Shown in pieces: positions 1-6,386 of a DNA stretch of 12,885 nucleotides. Location of the stretch: contig JAUQXD010000108.1 of the NCBI GenBank assembly GCA_030834835.1, positions 1 through 12,885 of the forward strand. The letters are read 5' to 3'. Both the position numbers and the translations under genes were made by a program. The notes beneath the pieces were generated by a model that was not told the origin of the DNA, did no database searches, and saw only the letters and a list, made by a program, of their open reading frames with translations. The DNA is from Thermoflexales bacterium. Lineage in GTDB: Bacteria > Chloroflexota > Anaerolineae > Fen-1058. Each line of letters begins with the position of its first letter. The stretch's first letter is position 1.

Positions 1-1227
1 CCGGACGGGGCGCTGGACTTCTTCCGGCGCGGTCAGCGAGGCATTGCTGCCGGGCGGCAGGCGGAACCGTTCGTAGGCGGCGCGATTGCCGGTAATGACG
101 TGGCACATTTGATCGTGCGCAATCCACACGGCCGCCGGCACAGCGTCCATGATCGTTTGCAGCTCGGCCGCGCGTGCGCGATAGCGGCTTTCGCTCTCAC
201 GCAGGTCGTCTTCCGCCTGCTTGCGCTCGGTGATGTCTTCTTTGACCGCCACGTAATGCGTAATCTGGCCATGCTCGTCGGTGATGGGCGAGATGGACGC
301 CAGTTCCCAGTAGAGCTCGCCGTTCTTTTTCTTGTTGTGAAACTCGCCGTGCCACGTACGGCCAGCGCTGATGGTCTGCCACAACTGACTGTATTCGGCC
401 GGCTGCGTGTAGCCGGACTTCAACACACGCGGATTTTGACCGATGGCTTCTTCCAGTGTATAGCCCGTCAATTGCGAGAACCACGGATTGACGTACTGGA
501 TGCGGCCGGTCAGATCCGTAATCACGATCGAGACGGGGCTGTGCTCGACAGCCCGTGATAACTGGCGCAGCTGCTCTTCGGCCTGCTTGCGCTCGGTGAT
601 GTCGTGGCCGATGCCCAGCAGGCCCGTGATCTGCCCGGCCTCATCCCGCAGCGGGACTTTGGAGGTGAGCAGCCAGCGCCGCACGCCGTGGGCATCCACG
701 AAGTCTTCTTCGATATTGAGCAGCGGTTTACCGGACTGCAACAAGGCCACATCGTCGGCATAGCCGCGCGCACCCGCTTCATTGGGGAACAACTCCAGAT
801 CGGTTTTTCCCAGCACGTCGGCTTCCGACGCGGCGCCGATGAGCTCTACATCCACGCGATTGGCGATGAGCTTGCGACCGGCGGCGTCCTTGATGTACAC
901 GCCATCCGGCAAATTGTCGATCAGCGTATGCAGCAGCCGGCGCTCGCGCTGCACGGCTTCTTCCGCCTGTTCGCGTTCGGCTGTCTCGGCGGCAAACGGC
1001 CGGAAGACCAGCAGGTAGAGCGCCGGCAGTGCCAGCCCGCTTAAAATGGCGGCGCCCAGCAGGGCTTTGACGAACGGCGGCAGCGTAGGCGGCAAGGCGT
1101 AGAAAACCGCCATCGCCAGCATCTCGGCGATAAAGATCAAGCCGATCACGCTGAGCAGCAGACGCCGCGGCGTGACGCGCCACGGCAGTCTGGCTGGCAT
1201 GGTCGGGGAATCCGGCCCGGTTGTCAT
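1..1227 (-). CDS. Membrane-anchored multi-PAS sensor protein (3' part off the window)
   Basis: The frame is open from an ATG at 1227 to the left edge (409 codons, no stop), so the C-terminus and output domain are missing. A strong Shine-Dalgarno (GAGGAGGA, 1235-1242) lies 7 nt before the ATG. A basic N-terminus is followed by two hydrophobic helices, about residues 22-45 and 52-75, joined by a short loop, so there is little extracytoplasmic domain. A charged linker (about 80-98) leads to PAS 1 (about 97-215, with LLHTLIDNLPDGVYIKD and ending GHDITERKQAEEQL). PAS 2 follows (about 222-340, RAVEHSPVSIVITD to KEDITERKQAEDDL), then the start of PAS 3 (about 350 on, LQTIMDAVPAAVWIA). PAS/PAC units of this kind normally precede a histidine kinase or GGDEF/EAL output, but nothing here shows which. 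It is divergent from the glycan operon and probably senses an intracellular redox or ligand signal. The PAS calls are secure; the output type is unknown. Confidence 0.9.
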   Translation of the reverse strand, partial: MTTGPDSPTMPARLPWRVTPRRLLLSVIGLIFIAEMLAMAVFYALPPTLPPFVKALLGAAILSGLALPALYLLVFRPFAAETAEREQAEEAVQRERRLLHTLIDNLPDGVYIKDAAGRKLIANRVDVELIGAASEADVLGKTDLELFPNEAGARGYADDVALLQSGKPLLNIEEDFVDAHGVRRWLLTSKVPLRDEAGQITGLLGIGHDITERKQAEEQLRQLSRAVEHSPVSIVITDLTGRIQYVNPWFSQLTGYTLEEAIGQNPRVLKSGYTQPAEYSQLWQTISAGRTWHGEFHNKKKNGELYWELASISPITDEHGQITHYVAVKEDITERKQAEDDLRESESRYRARAAELQTIMDAVPAAVWIAHDQMCHVITGNRAAYERFRLPPGSNASLTAPEEVQRPVR

Positions 1228-1322
1228 ATTGGCTTCCTCCTCAGTGCCACGAACTGTCCTTGTGCCCGGTCGCGCACTGATCCGGATGGTTGGTGGACGT
1301 TAGCGTAGAGCGTCACCCAAAT

Positions 1323-1328
1323 AGTATA
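1323..1328 (-). promoter_or_regulatory. Candidate -10 (TATACT) for the PAS sensor gene
   Basis: Read on the minus strand, TATACT is a 5/6 match to a sigma-70 -10 box, about 95 nt upstream of the sensor ATG. No good -35 hexamer sits at 16-18 bp. Instead, the 11-bp TTGC repeat array begins 22 bp upstream, where an activator could substitute for a -35. ATAGGCG occurs twice nearby (1326-1332 and 1344-1350). This is weak evidence, based on one hexamer in a non-coding gap. Confidence 0.3.
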
Positions 1329-1350
1329 GGCGGGATCACGCCCATAGGCG

Positions 1351-1388
1351 TTGCAATTCCATTGCAGCTCTATTGCCCTTGCATTGCA
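1351..1388. promoter_or_regulatory. Array of four TTGC(A/C) direct repeats at 11-bp spacing
   Basis: TTGCA starts at 1351, 1362 and 1384, and TTGCC starts at 1373. This gives four copies spaced by exactly 11 bp, one per helical turn, in the gap between the divergent PAS-sensor and UDP-xylose synthase genes. Direct repeats with 11-bp spacing are the known binding pattern of OmpR/PhoB-family response regulators. The array lies just upstream of a candidate minus-strand -10 and about 90 bp upstream of the rightward promoter. The spacing is directly visible; the type of binder is an inference. Confidence 0.5.
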
Positions 1389-1472
1389 AGGCCAGAGCGG
1401 CCTCAGGGCAAGCTGTTAGGCGTGACCAGACTTACAGCCGGACTCGCCGGCCGACTGACGCGACCCGGTATT

Positions 1473-1490
1473 CGCTATGGTACAATAGCG
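1473..1490 (+). promoter_or_regulatory. Extended -10 promoter inside an 18-bp palindrome, start of the glycan operon
   Basis: TGG followed by TACAAT (1478-1486) is a perfect extended -10 motif, 35 bp before the UDP-xylose synthase ATG. No convincing -35 is present, as expected for extended -10 promoters. The box lies inside CGCTAT-GGTACA-ATAGCG (1473-1490), whose 6-bp arms are perfect. It could therefore also be a repressor operator covering the -10. A matching extended -10 with the same TACAAT hexamer precedes the gene at 6945. The operator role is an inference. Confidence 0.55.
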
Positions 1491-1520
1491 CCGCGATATT
1501 CTACGTCTATGGAGACAACT

Positions 1521-2456
1521 ATGCGGGTTTTGATCACGGGCGGGGCGGGCTTTTTAGGCTCGCATTTGTGCGATAAATTTCTGGCCGAGGGCCATTCGGT
1601 CATCGCCATGGACAACCTCATCACCGGCAGCACGCGCAACATCGAGCATCTGGCCGGGCGCGATGATTTCCTCTTTATCAAGCAGGATGTGACCAACTAC
1701 ATTTACATCGAAGGGCCGGTCGATGCAGTGCTGCATTTTGCGTCCCCGGCCAGCCCGATCGACTACATGAACCTCCCGATTCAAACGCTGAAGGTCGGCG
1801 CGTTGGGCACGCACAAGGTGCTTGGTTTAGCCAAAGCCAAAGGCGCGCGCTTCCTGCAAGCCTCCACCAGTGAAGTGTATGGCGATCCGCAGATCCATCC
1901 GCAGCCGGAAAGTTACTGGGGCCACGTCAACCCGATCGGGCCGCGCGGCGTCTACGATGAAGCGAAGCGCTTCGCCGAAGCGATGACCATGGCCTATCAC
2001 CGCTATCACGGCGTCGATACCAAGATCGTCCGCATCTTCAACACCTACGGCCCACGCATGCGGCTGGAAGACGGGCGTGTCGTTCCGAACTTCATACCGC
2101 AAGCGCTGCGCGGCGAGCCGTTGACGGTCTTTGGCGACGGGTTGCAGACGCGCTCGTTCTGCTACTGCTCCGATCTGATCGACGGCATTTACAAACTGCT
2201 GATGAGTGACGAACACGAGCCGGTCAACATTGGCAACCCCACCGAACTGACCATCCGTGAATTCGCCGAGACGATCAATCGGTTGACGGGCAACACGGCG
2301 GGCATCGTGGTCCAGCCGGAGAAGCGCATCAAAGATGATCCGCAGACGCGCCGGCCCGACATCACCAAAGCCCACACGCTGCTGGGCTGGGAGCCGAAAG
2401 TCTCGCTGGAAGAAGGCCTGACGAAGACAATTGAGTATTTCAGGCACAGAATCTAG
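1521..2456 (+). CDS. uxs: UDP-glucuronate decarboxylase (UDP-xylose synthase), SDR family
   Basis: A 311-residue cytosolic enzyme that would convert UDP-glucuronate to UDP-xylose and CO2 using bound NAD+ (EC 4.1.1.35), supplying a pentose donor for surface glycan. An N-terminal Rossmann fold carries GGAGFLG at residues 7-13. The catalytic region has STSEVYGDP (115-123) and the YxxxK pair Y145/K149 in YDEAKR. VNPIGPR (136-142), IFNTYGPRM (172-180) and GDGLQTRSF (205-213) are hallmark UXS segments that separate it from GalE or RmlB. Length is typical for bacterial UXS. The ATG at 1521 has GGAG 6 nt upstream and begins directly with MRVLITGG. An in-frame ATG at 1509 overlaps that ribosome site and is less likely. 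It is the first gene of the operon, 25 nt before the ligase gene. No UDP-glucose dehydrogenase accompanies it. A related nucleotide-sugar epimerase is the only alternative. Confidence 0.9.
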   Translation: MRVLITGGAGFLGSHLCDKFLAEGHSVIAMDNLITGSTRNIEHLAGRDDFLFIKQDVTNYIYIEGPVDAVLHFASPASPIDYMNLPIQTLKVGALGTHKVLGLAKAKGARFLQASTSEVYGDPQIHPQPESYWGHVNPIGPRGVYDEAKRFAEAMTMAYHRYHGVDTKIVRIFNTYGPRMRLEDGRVVPNFIPQALRGEPLTVFGDGLQTRSFCYCSDLIDGIYKLLMSDEHEPVNIGNPTELTIREFAETINRLTGNTAGIVVQPEKRIKDDPQTRRPDITKAHTLLGWEPKVSLEEGLTKTIEYFRHRI

Positions 2457-2483
2457 GGATCAGTAATCGGGGATCGGTCAAGT
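2456..2483 (+). repeat. Heptamer array between uxs and the ligase gene
   Basis: Four 7-bp units are visible: GGGATCA, GTAATCG, GGGATCG and GTCAAGT. The array begins at the last base of the uxs stop codon and runs into the GTG start of the next gene. The likely ribosome-binding sequence of that gene (GGGGAT, 2469-2474) is therefore made of repeat sequence. It is short and degenerate, but shares its 7-bp period with the other arrays in the window. Confidence 0.5.
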
Positions 2484-3981
2484 GGTCGTAAGCGCCTCAT
2501 TTTCAACGCTGCGCCTTCCATCGACGATCATTGTCTTGACGGCAATGATCGTTGGTGCGTTTGGCATCAGCACCCTGCCCCTGTCCGTTCTCATCGTTAC
2601 GGTCGGCGTGTTAACGATTGTGATCGGCGCGTTGATCGAGCCGGGTATCGGCCTGATCGTGACGCTGCTGGTCGGGCCGTGGGCGGCATGGATGAATGTG
2701 TACACTCCCGGCGTGCTGCCCATTGACCTGGGGCAGATCATGGTCGGTTTCACGCTGGCGGTGTGGGTGCTGCACGGCCTGGCGAAACGCGACCTGACTT
2801 TGCCGAAATCGCCGTTGTTGATTCCACTGCTGTTGTTTGTAGGCTGGGCGGCCATGACGATGCTGTGGGCACCCGATCTGTCATTCGGTCTGCCCGAGGT
2901 CATGAAGTGGATCGAGGTCGTCGCGCTGATGTGGTTCTCGATCGACCTTGCGCGACGGCGAAGCATCAAGTGGATCATCGTCGCCGTGCTGCTAACGATG
3001 ATCATCCAGGCGCTGATCGGTATCTACGAAGCGCGTCTGCGCGGCGCGGGACCGCTCGGTTTTCAGTTGAGCGAAGGCGTTTATCGCGCCTACGGCACGT
3101 TTGAGCAGCCCAATCCGTTTGGCGGTTTCATCGGGATTGGCTTGACGATTGCAGTCGCGTTGGCGGCGTATTACGTACTGCGTACTGCGTACTGCGTAAT
3201 CAATCGACACAAATTACGCATTACGCATTACGCATTAACCGTTGTTTGCGGCGCAACGGCTGTCCTGCTCGCCCTCGCGCTTTATCTCTCTTTCTCGCGT
3301 GGCGCGTGGTTGGGGGCGGCGGCCGCCGTCGGGGCGATGATTGTCTTTGCGCCGCGACGGTTGTGGATCGGGCTGGGGCTGGCGGGCGTAGCCGCGGTCG
3401 CGCTGATCGGCCTGTCGAGTGCGGGGCTACTCCCGGCGACGATCAGCGATCGGCTGGCCGACGCCACCGACCTGCTGAACATCCGCGATGTGCGCGGCGT
3501 ACCCATCAACGATGCGAATTATGCGCTGATCGAGCGGCAGGCGCACTGGCAGGCGGCGCTGAACATGCTGAGCGATCGACCGTGGACGGGCGTGGGTTTC
3601 AGCAACTATCAGCCGCTGTATGAGCAATATCGCTTGCTGAACTGGCCGATGCCGCTGGGTCATGCGCACAACATCTATCTGAACTTCGCGGCCGAGACGG
3701 GCCTGCCGGGTCTGGTGGCGTATCTGGTGCTATGGGGCGCGGTGTTCGCCACTACGTTTCGCACCATTCGCCGCACTGACGGCCTTGAACGCGCGCTGGC
3801 GATCGGCCTGATGGGCACGTGGGTGCATCTCTCAACGCATATGCTGGTGGATAATCTCTACGTCAACAATACCCACCTGATCATCGGCGTGTTGTTTGGG
3901 TTGCTCGTCACGCTTAACCCATCACGCAGTACGCATTACTCATTACTCGTTATCGCGAAGCATCCCGTTGGGACTCATTAG
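2482..3981 (+). CDS. O-antigen ligase / polymerase-like membrane protein (Wzy_C family)
   Basis: A 499-residue polytopic inner-membrane protein with roughly 10-12 hydrophobic segments from residue 15 to 475. Members join or polymerise undecaprenyl-linked glycans on the outer face of the membrane. The Wzy_C signature is clear: SLSRG-like FSRGAWLG (271-278), the large external loop with DRPWTGVGFSNYQPLY (365-380), and GHAHNIYLNFAAETGLPG (393-410) with the conserved His and Asn. NPFGGF at 211-216 is another family landmark. The start is GTG at 2482 with GGGGAT just upstream. Two stretches derive from heptamer repeats: residues 229-253 in the loop before the FSRG helix, and the C-terminal tail from about 480. 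It ends 6 nt before gtrA1, so co-translation is likely. Sequence alone cannot separate ligase (WaaL) from polymerase (Wzy) or a protein O-glycosyltransferase. Confidence 0.85.
   Translation: MVVSASFSTLRLPSTIIVLTAMIVGAFGISTLPLSVLIVTVGVLTIVIGALIEPGIGLIVTLLVGPWAAWMNVYTPGVLPIDLGQIMVGFTLAVWVLHGLAKRDLTLPKSPLLIPLLLFVGWAAMTMLWAPDLSFGLPEVMKWIEVVALMWFSIDLARRRSIKWIIVAVLLTMIIQALIGIYEARLRGAGPLGFQLSEGVYRAYGTFEQPNPFGGFIGIGLTIAVALAAYYVLRTAYCVINRHKLRITHYALTVVCGATAVLLALALYLSFSRGAWLGAAAAVGAMIVFAPRRLWIGLGLAGVAAVALIGLSSAGLLPATISDRLADATDLLNIRDVRGVPINDANYALIERQAHWQAALNMLSDRPWTGVGFSNYQPLYEQYRLLNWPMPLGHAHNIYLNFAAETGLPGLVAYLVLWGAVFATTFRTIRRTDGLERALAIGLMGTWVHLSTHMLVDNLYVNNTHLIIGVLFGLLVTLNPSRSTHYSLLVIAKHPVGTH
3166..3240 (+). 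repeat. In-frame inverted heptamer element inside the ligase gene
   Basis: The left arm has five 7-bp units (GCGTATT, ACGTACT, GCGTACT twice, GCGTAAT; 3166-3200). A 12-nt spacer follows (3201-3212). The right arm has ATTACGC three times and ATTAACC (3213-3240). Bases 3180-3200 can pair with 3213-3233 at 19 of 21 positions. The 75-bp element is exactly 25 codons and encodes residues 229-253, including YVLRTAYCV and LRITHYAL. These lie between two membrane helices. Confidence 0.8.
3923..3957 (+). repeat. Heptamer array forming the C-terminal tail of the ligase
   Basis: Five units of 7 bp are visible: CACGCAG, TACGCAT, TACTCAT, TACTCGT and TATCGCG. They encode the polar end of the protein (STHYSLLVIA and flanking residues) after the last membrane helix. 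The units resemble the ATTACGC/GCGTACT units of the internal element, so the native C-terminus may have been extended by repeat DNA. Confidence 0.6.
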
Positions 3982-3987
3982 CCAATC

Positions 3988-4464
3988 ATGTCACGAATCA
4001 TTACTTTCGCAAAACGCAATCGCAAAGAACTCAAGCGCTTCATCAAGTTCATGTTTGTGGGCAGCGTCGGCGCCGTCATCGATTTCGGCGCACTGAACAT
4101 TCTGGCACACGTGCTCAATATTGACCTGCGCATCGCGGGCACGATCTCGTTTGCCATGGCCGTCACCAGCAATTTTCTATGGAATCGCTACTGGACGTAT
4201 CCCGAATCACGGGCTTTTCCGGCGCTCCCGCAGTACCTGCAGTTCTTCGTCATCAACGCGATGGCGCTGGTCATCCGGCTGCCGATCTTGACGCTGCTGC
4301 CCGGGCCGATTGGCGGCCTGCTGGAATCGCTGGGGTTGAATGCCAACACCGCTGAAGTGCTGGGCAACAACGCGGCCTTAGCCGTCGCCGTAGGCATTGC
4401 GATGTTCTGGAATTTTTTCATCAATCGGTTCGTTACGTATCGACATATCAAGGTCGGGCAGTAG
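3988..4464 (+). CDS. GtrA-family membrane protein, first of a tandem pair
   Basis: A 158-residue protein with four predicted membrane helices (about 20-43, 50-66, 83-105, 125-146). GtrA proteins act with glycosyltransferases in surface-glycan assembly and are thought to move or bind polyprenyl-linked sugars; the substrate here is unknown. Family marks are KFMFVGSVGAVIDFG (20-34) and SNFLWNRYWTYPES (61-74). MFWNFFINRFVTY (139-151) echoes the earlier WNRYWTY, giving a visible internal two-fold repeat. The ATG lies 6 nt after the ligase stop with no strong ribosome site, suggesting translational coupling. The next gene is its close paralogue, with the same MSR(I/L)IT..AK.NRKE.KRF.KF start and about half identity by eye. 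Confidence 0.88.
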   Translation: MSRIITFAKRNRKELKRFIKFMFVGSVGAVIDFGALNILAHVLNIDLRIAGTISFAMAVTSNFLWNRYWTYPESRAFPALPQYLQFFVINAMALVIRLPILTLLPGPIGGLLESLGLNANTAEVLGNNAALAVAVGIAMFWNFFINRFVTYRHIKVGQ

Positions 4465-4474
4465 GGCACGCGCT

Positions 4475-4990
4475 ATGTCTCGATTGATTACGCTCGCTAA
4501 AACCAACCGCAAGGAATTCAAACGCTTTGCCAAGTTTCTGGTCGTCGGTGCAACGGGCTTCATTGTCGATTTTGGCGTGTTCAACCTGCTGCTCCGCGCG
4601 CTGCAATTTCCGCCGATTCCAGCCCAGGCGATCTCATTCACTTCGGCGGCCACCAACAACTTCTTGTGGAATCGATACTGGACTTACCCTGACTCGCGTT
4701 CAAAACCGATCCTCAGACAGTTCACGCAGTTTTTTATCTTGAGCGTGATCGGACTGGTGGTTCGCACTCTGCTCTATAGCGTGTTCGACGATCCGGCGAT
4801 CGCCATCGTGGATTCGATGCAATATGGACCGTTCGCCGGGCTGTTGAGCTTTGCCGTCAATACACTGCATCTCACGCTGAGCCAAATCGCCGCCAACGCT
4901 GCCTTAGCTGCCGCCGTCTTCATCATGCTGTTCTGGAATTTCTTCTCCAACCGCTTCATTACGTACGGGGATGTGAAACTGGGTCATTAG
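4475..4990 (+). CDS. GtrA-family membrane protein, second of a tandem pair
   Basis: A 171-residue paralogue of the preceding gene, starting 10 nt after its stop. The ATG at 4475 is chosen because it aligns with the start of the first copy (MSRLITLAKTNRKEFKRFAKF). The open frame continues upstream only as an overlap inside the first gene. AGGG in the stop-codon region gives a weak ribosome site. Landmarks are VVGATGFIVDFG (23-34), NNFLWNRYWTYPDS (61-74) and FWNFFSNRFITY (153-164). Four membrane helices are predicted. The loop before helix 4 (about 105-128) is longer and more acidic than in the first copy, which may reflect a different partner or substrate. It sits between the ligase/first GtrA and a GT4 enzyme, fitting a role in the same glycan pathway. 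The heptamer hairpin region follows directly. Confidence 0.88.
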   Translation: MSRLITLAKTNRKEFKRFAKFLVVGATGFIVDFGVFNLLLRALQFPPIPAQAISFTSAATNNFLWNRYWTYPDSRSKPILRQFTQFFILSVIGLVVRTLLYSVFDDPAIAIVDSMQYGPFAGLLSFAVNTLHLTLSQIAANAALAAAVFIMLFWNFFSNRFITYGDVKLGH

Positions 4991-4993
4991 ATG

Positions 4994-5085
4994 TTGGAGG
5001 TTAGAAGTTGGAGATTGGAGTGAGTCACCGCCCACGATCTAGCCTCCAACTTCCAATTTCCAATTTCCACTCTCCAATTTCCAAT
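4994..5085 (+). repeat. Inverted heptamer arrays abutting the GT4 start codon
   Basis: The left arm has TTGGAGG, TTAGAAG, TTGGAGA and TTGGAGT (4994-5021). The right arm has CTCCAAC, TTCCAAT twice, TTCCACT, CTCCAAT and TTCCAAT (5044-5085). The last right-arm unit ends in the A and T of the GT4 ATG (5084-5086). Two competing mRNA helices can be drawn: 5004-5013 with 5044-5053 (10 perfect pairs), or 5007-5020 with 5072-5085 (14 pairs, two of them G-U). The second would bury the start codon. No Shine-Dalgarno is visible before this gene. Confidence 0.8.
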
Positions 5086-6349
5086 GCGCATCGGCATCGA
5101 TTACACCTCAGCCGCCACTCAGGGCGCGGGCATTGGCCGCTACACGCGCGAGCTGATGCGCGCACTGTTGGCAATGCCCGCGCCGCATACCTACTCATTG
5201 TTCTACGCGCGCCGCCAGCGCATCGATCACTCTAATTTCCAACTTCCAACTTCCAATCTCCATCATCTGCCCTTCCACGACAAATGGCTGATGCGCCTGT
5301 GGCAGCGCTTCCGCCTGCCGATCCCGGTTGAACTCATCGTCGGCAAGGTCGATTTGTTCCACTCGCCGGATTTCACGCTGCCCCCCACCCTGCCCGGTGT
5401 GCCGACGCTGTTGACCGTGCACGATCTATCCTTTGTGCGCGATCCCGATTCGGCCTGGCCGAGCCTGCGCGCCTTCCTGAACAAGGCCGTGCCCCGATCG
5501 GTGCAGCGCGCCACGCATGTGCTGGCGGACTCGCTGGCGACGAAGAATGATCTGATCGAGTTATTCGGCACGCCTGCCGAGAAGATCACGGTGTTGTACA
5601 GCGGCGTCGAGGCGCGCTTCGCACCCGTGCGCGATCAAGTCGAGATCGATCGGGTGTGTGCGAAGTATCATCTGCCGAGGCCGTTTATTCTGTCCGTGGG
5701 CACGCTGCAACCACGTAAGAACTATGCGCGGTTGATCGAGGCGTTTGCGGAGTTGATCAAGCACCCTGAGCGAAGCCCCTCAGGGGCGAAGTCGAAGGAT
5801 GCGAGTGTGGGCGATGGCGCGTCCTTCGACTCCACTTCGTTCCGCTCAGGACGCTTGACGTCCGATTACTATCTCGTCATCACTGGCGGCAAAGGCTGGA
5901 TGTATGAGTCCATTTTTGAGCAAGTGAAATCACTCGGTCTGGAGAATCGCGTCCACTTTCCGGGCTTCGTGGACGATGCTGATTTGCCGACGTTGTATTC
6001 CGCCGCCAATCTCTTCGCCTACGTCTCGCTCTACGAAGGCTTTGGCTTGCCCTTGCTGGAAGCGATGGCCTGCGGCACACCCGTCATCGCGTCGAATGTC
6101 TCTTCACTGCCGGAAGTGGTGGGCGACGTGGGACTGCAAGTCGATCCGCGCGATGTGGCCGACGTCACGCGCGCACTGCGAACGATGATCGAGCAATCGG
6201 ATGTGAGAGCGACCTCGATCGCCGCCGGGCTTGATCGGGCGCGAACGTTTACGTGGGAGAAGGCGGCGCGTGAACTGCTGGCGATCTACGATCACATCAG
6301 TGTGCCAAAGAAGAAAGATAGAAAGAATCCTGGTGAGAACAGAGGCTAG
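5084..6349 (+). CDS. Glycosyltransferase family 4 (GT-B fold)
   Basis: A 421-residue cytoplasmic or membrane-peripheral enzyme that transfers a sugar from a nucleotide donor to a growing glycan, retaining type. The N-terminal domain begins [21 protein letters not shown] with the acceptor-side glycine-rich loop (14-18) and has [12 protein letters not shown] (89-100) and LLTVHDLSF (109-117). The C-terminal domain has [10 protein letters not shown] (204-213), the phosphate-binding R/K pair, LVITGGKGW (264-272) and the EX7E motif as EGFGLPLLE (318-326) with MACGTPV. The start is set by this N-terminus although no ribosome site is visible. Two repeat-derived insertions are read in frame: residues about 49-60 ([12 protein letters not shown]) and about 227-256 (ERSPSGAKS to SFRSG). 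The last 15-20 residues ([15 protein letters not shown]) are lysine-rich and AT-rich, unlike the rest. The exact sugar cannot be told; mannosyl- and glucosyl-transferases share these motifs. Confidence 0.9.
   Translation: MRIGIDYTSAATQGAGIGRYTRELMRALLAMPAPHTYSLFYARRQRIDHSNFQLPTSNLHHLPFHDKWLMRLWQRFRLPIPVELIVGKVDLFHSPDFTLPPTLPGVPTLLTVHDLSFVRDPDSAWPSLRAFLNKAVPRSVQRATHVLADSLATKNDLIELFGTPAEKITVLYSGVEARFAPVRDQVEIDRVCAKYHLPRPFILSVGTLQPRKNYARLIEAFAELIKHPERSPSGAKSKDASVGDGASFDSTSFRSGRLTSDYYLVITGGKGWMYESIFEQVKSLGLENRVHFPGFVDDADLPTLYSAANLFAYVSLYEGFGLPLLEAMACGTPVIASNVSSLPEVVGDVGLQVDPRDVADVTRALRTMIEQSDVRATSIAAGLDRARTFTWEKAARELLAIYDHISVPKKKDRKNPGENRG
5230..5264 (+). repeat. Heptamer array inside the GT4 coding sequence
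   Basis: Five 7-bp units are visible: CTCTAAT, TTCCAAC twice, TTCCAAT and CTCCATC. They match the right-arm units that precede this gene, which lie about 145 bp upstream. They encode [12 protein letters not shown] in the variable region of the N-terminal GT-B domain, between the first beta-alpha unit and the FHDKW segment. Confidence 0.75.
5765..5850 (+). repeat. 86-bp REP-like hairpin element inside the GT4 gene
   Basis: CCTGAGCG (5765-5772) and CGCTCAGG (5843-5850) are perfect inverted ends. An inner pair, 5791-5803 with 5818-5830, matches at 12 of 13 positions, the exception being a G-U pair in RNA. CCCCTCAGGGG (5776-5786) is a further internal palindrome. The element encodes residues about 228-256 and lies between the FAEL helix and the YLVITGG strand of the GT-B C-terminal domain, where GT4 proteins usually have only a short loop. 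It has no transposase gene and looks like a non-autonomous palindromic element. Confidence 0.75.
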
Positions 6350-6386
6350 TTTTCTAAATCAATGCTTGGGCAGAAGGCAGGTTCGA

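Noticed and set aside
215..603. 23-bp identical direct repeats at 215-237 and 581-603
   Set aside because: They encode the DITERKQAE ends of successive PAS units, a protein-level repeat rather than a DNA element.
1290..1520. Upstream extension of the uxs frame to 1290
   Set aside because: It runs through the promoter and the 11-bp repeat array, has no family similarity, and the ATG at 1521 has a ribosome site and a canonical N-terminus.
4397..4474. Longer form of the second GtrA gene starting inside the first
   Set aside because: The extra residues overlap the first gene in another frame. The ATG at 4475 aligns with the paralogue's start.
3166..5264. CRISPR-like reading of the repeated arrays
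   Set aside because: The units are 7 bp, adjacent, without unique spacers and degenerate, which is unlike a CRISPR array.
6231..6386. Longer form of the orphan gene starting inside the GT4 gene
   Set aside because: The extra 52 residues are an out-of-frame reading of GT4 coding sequence. The ATG at 6387 has a nearby purine-rich site.
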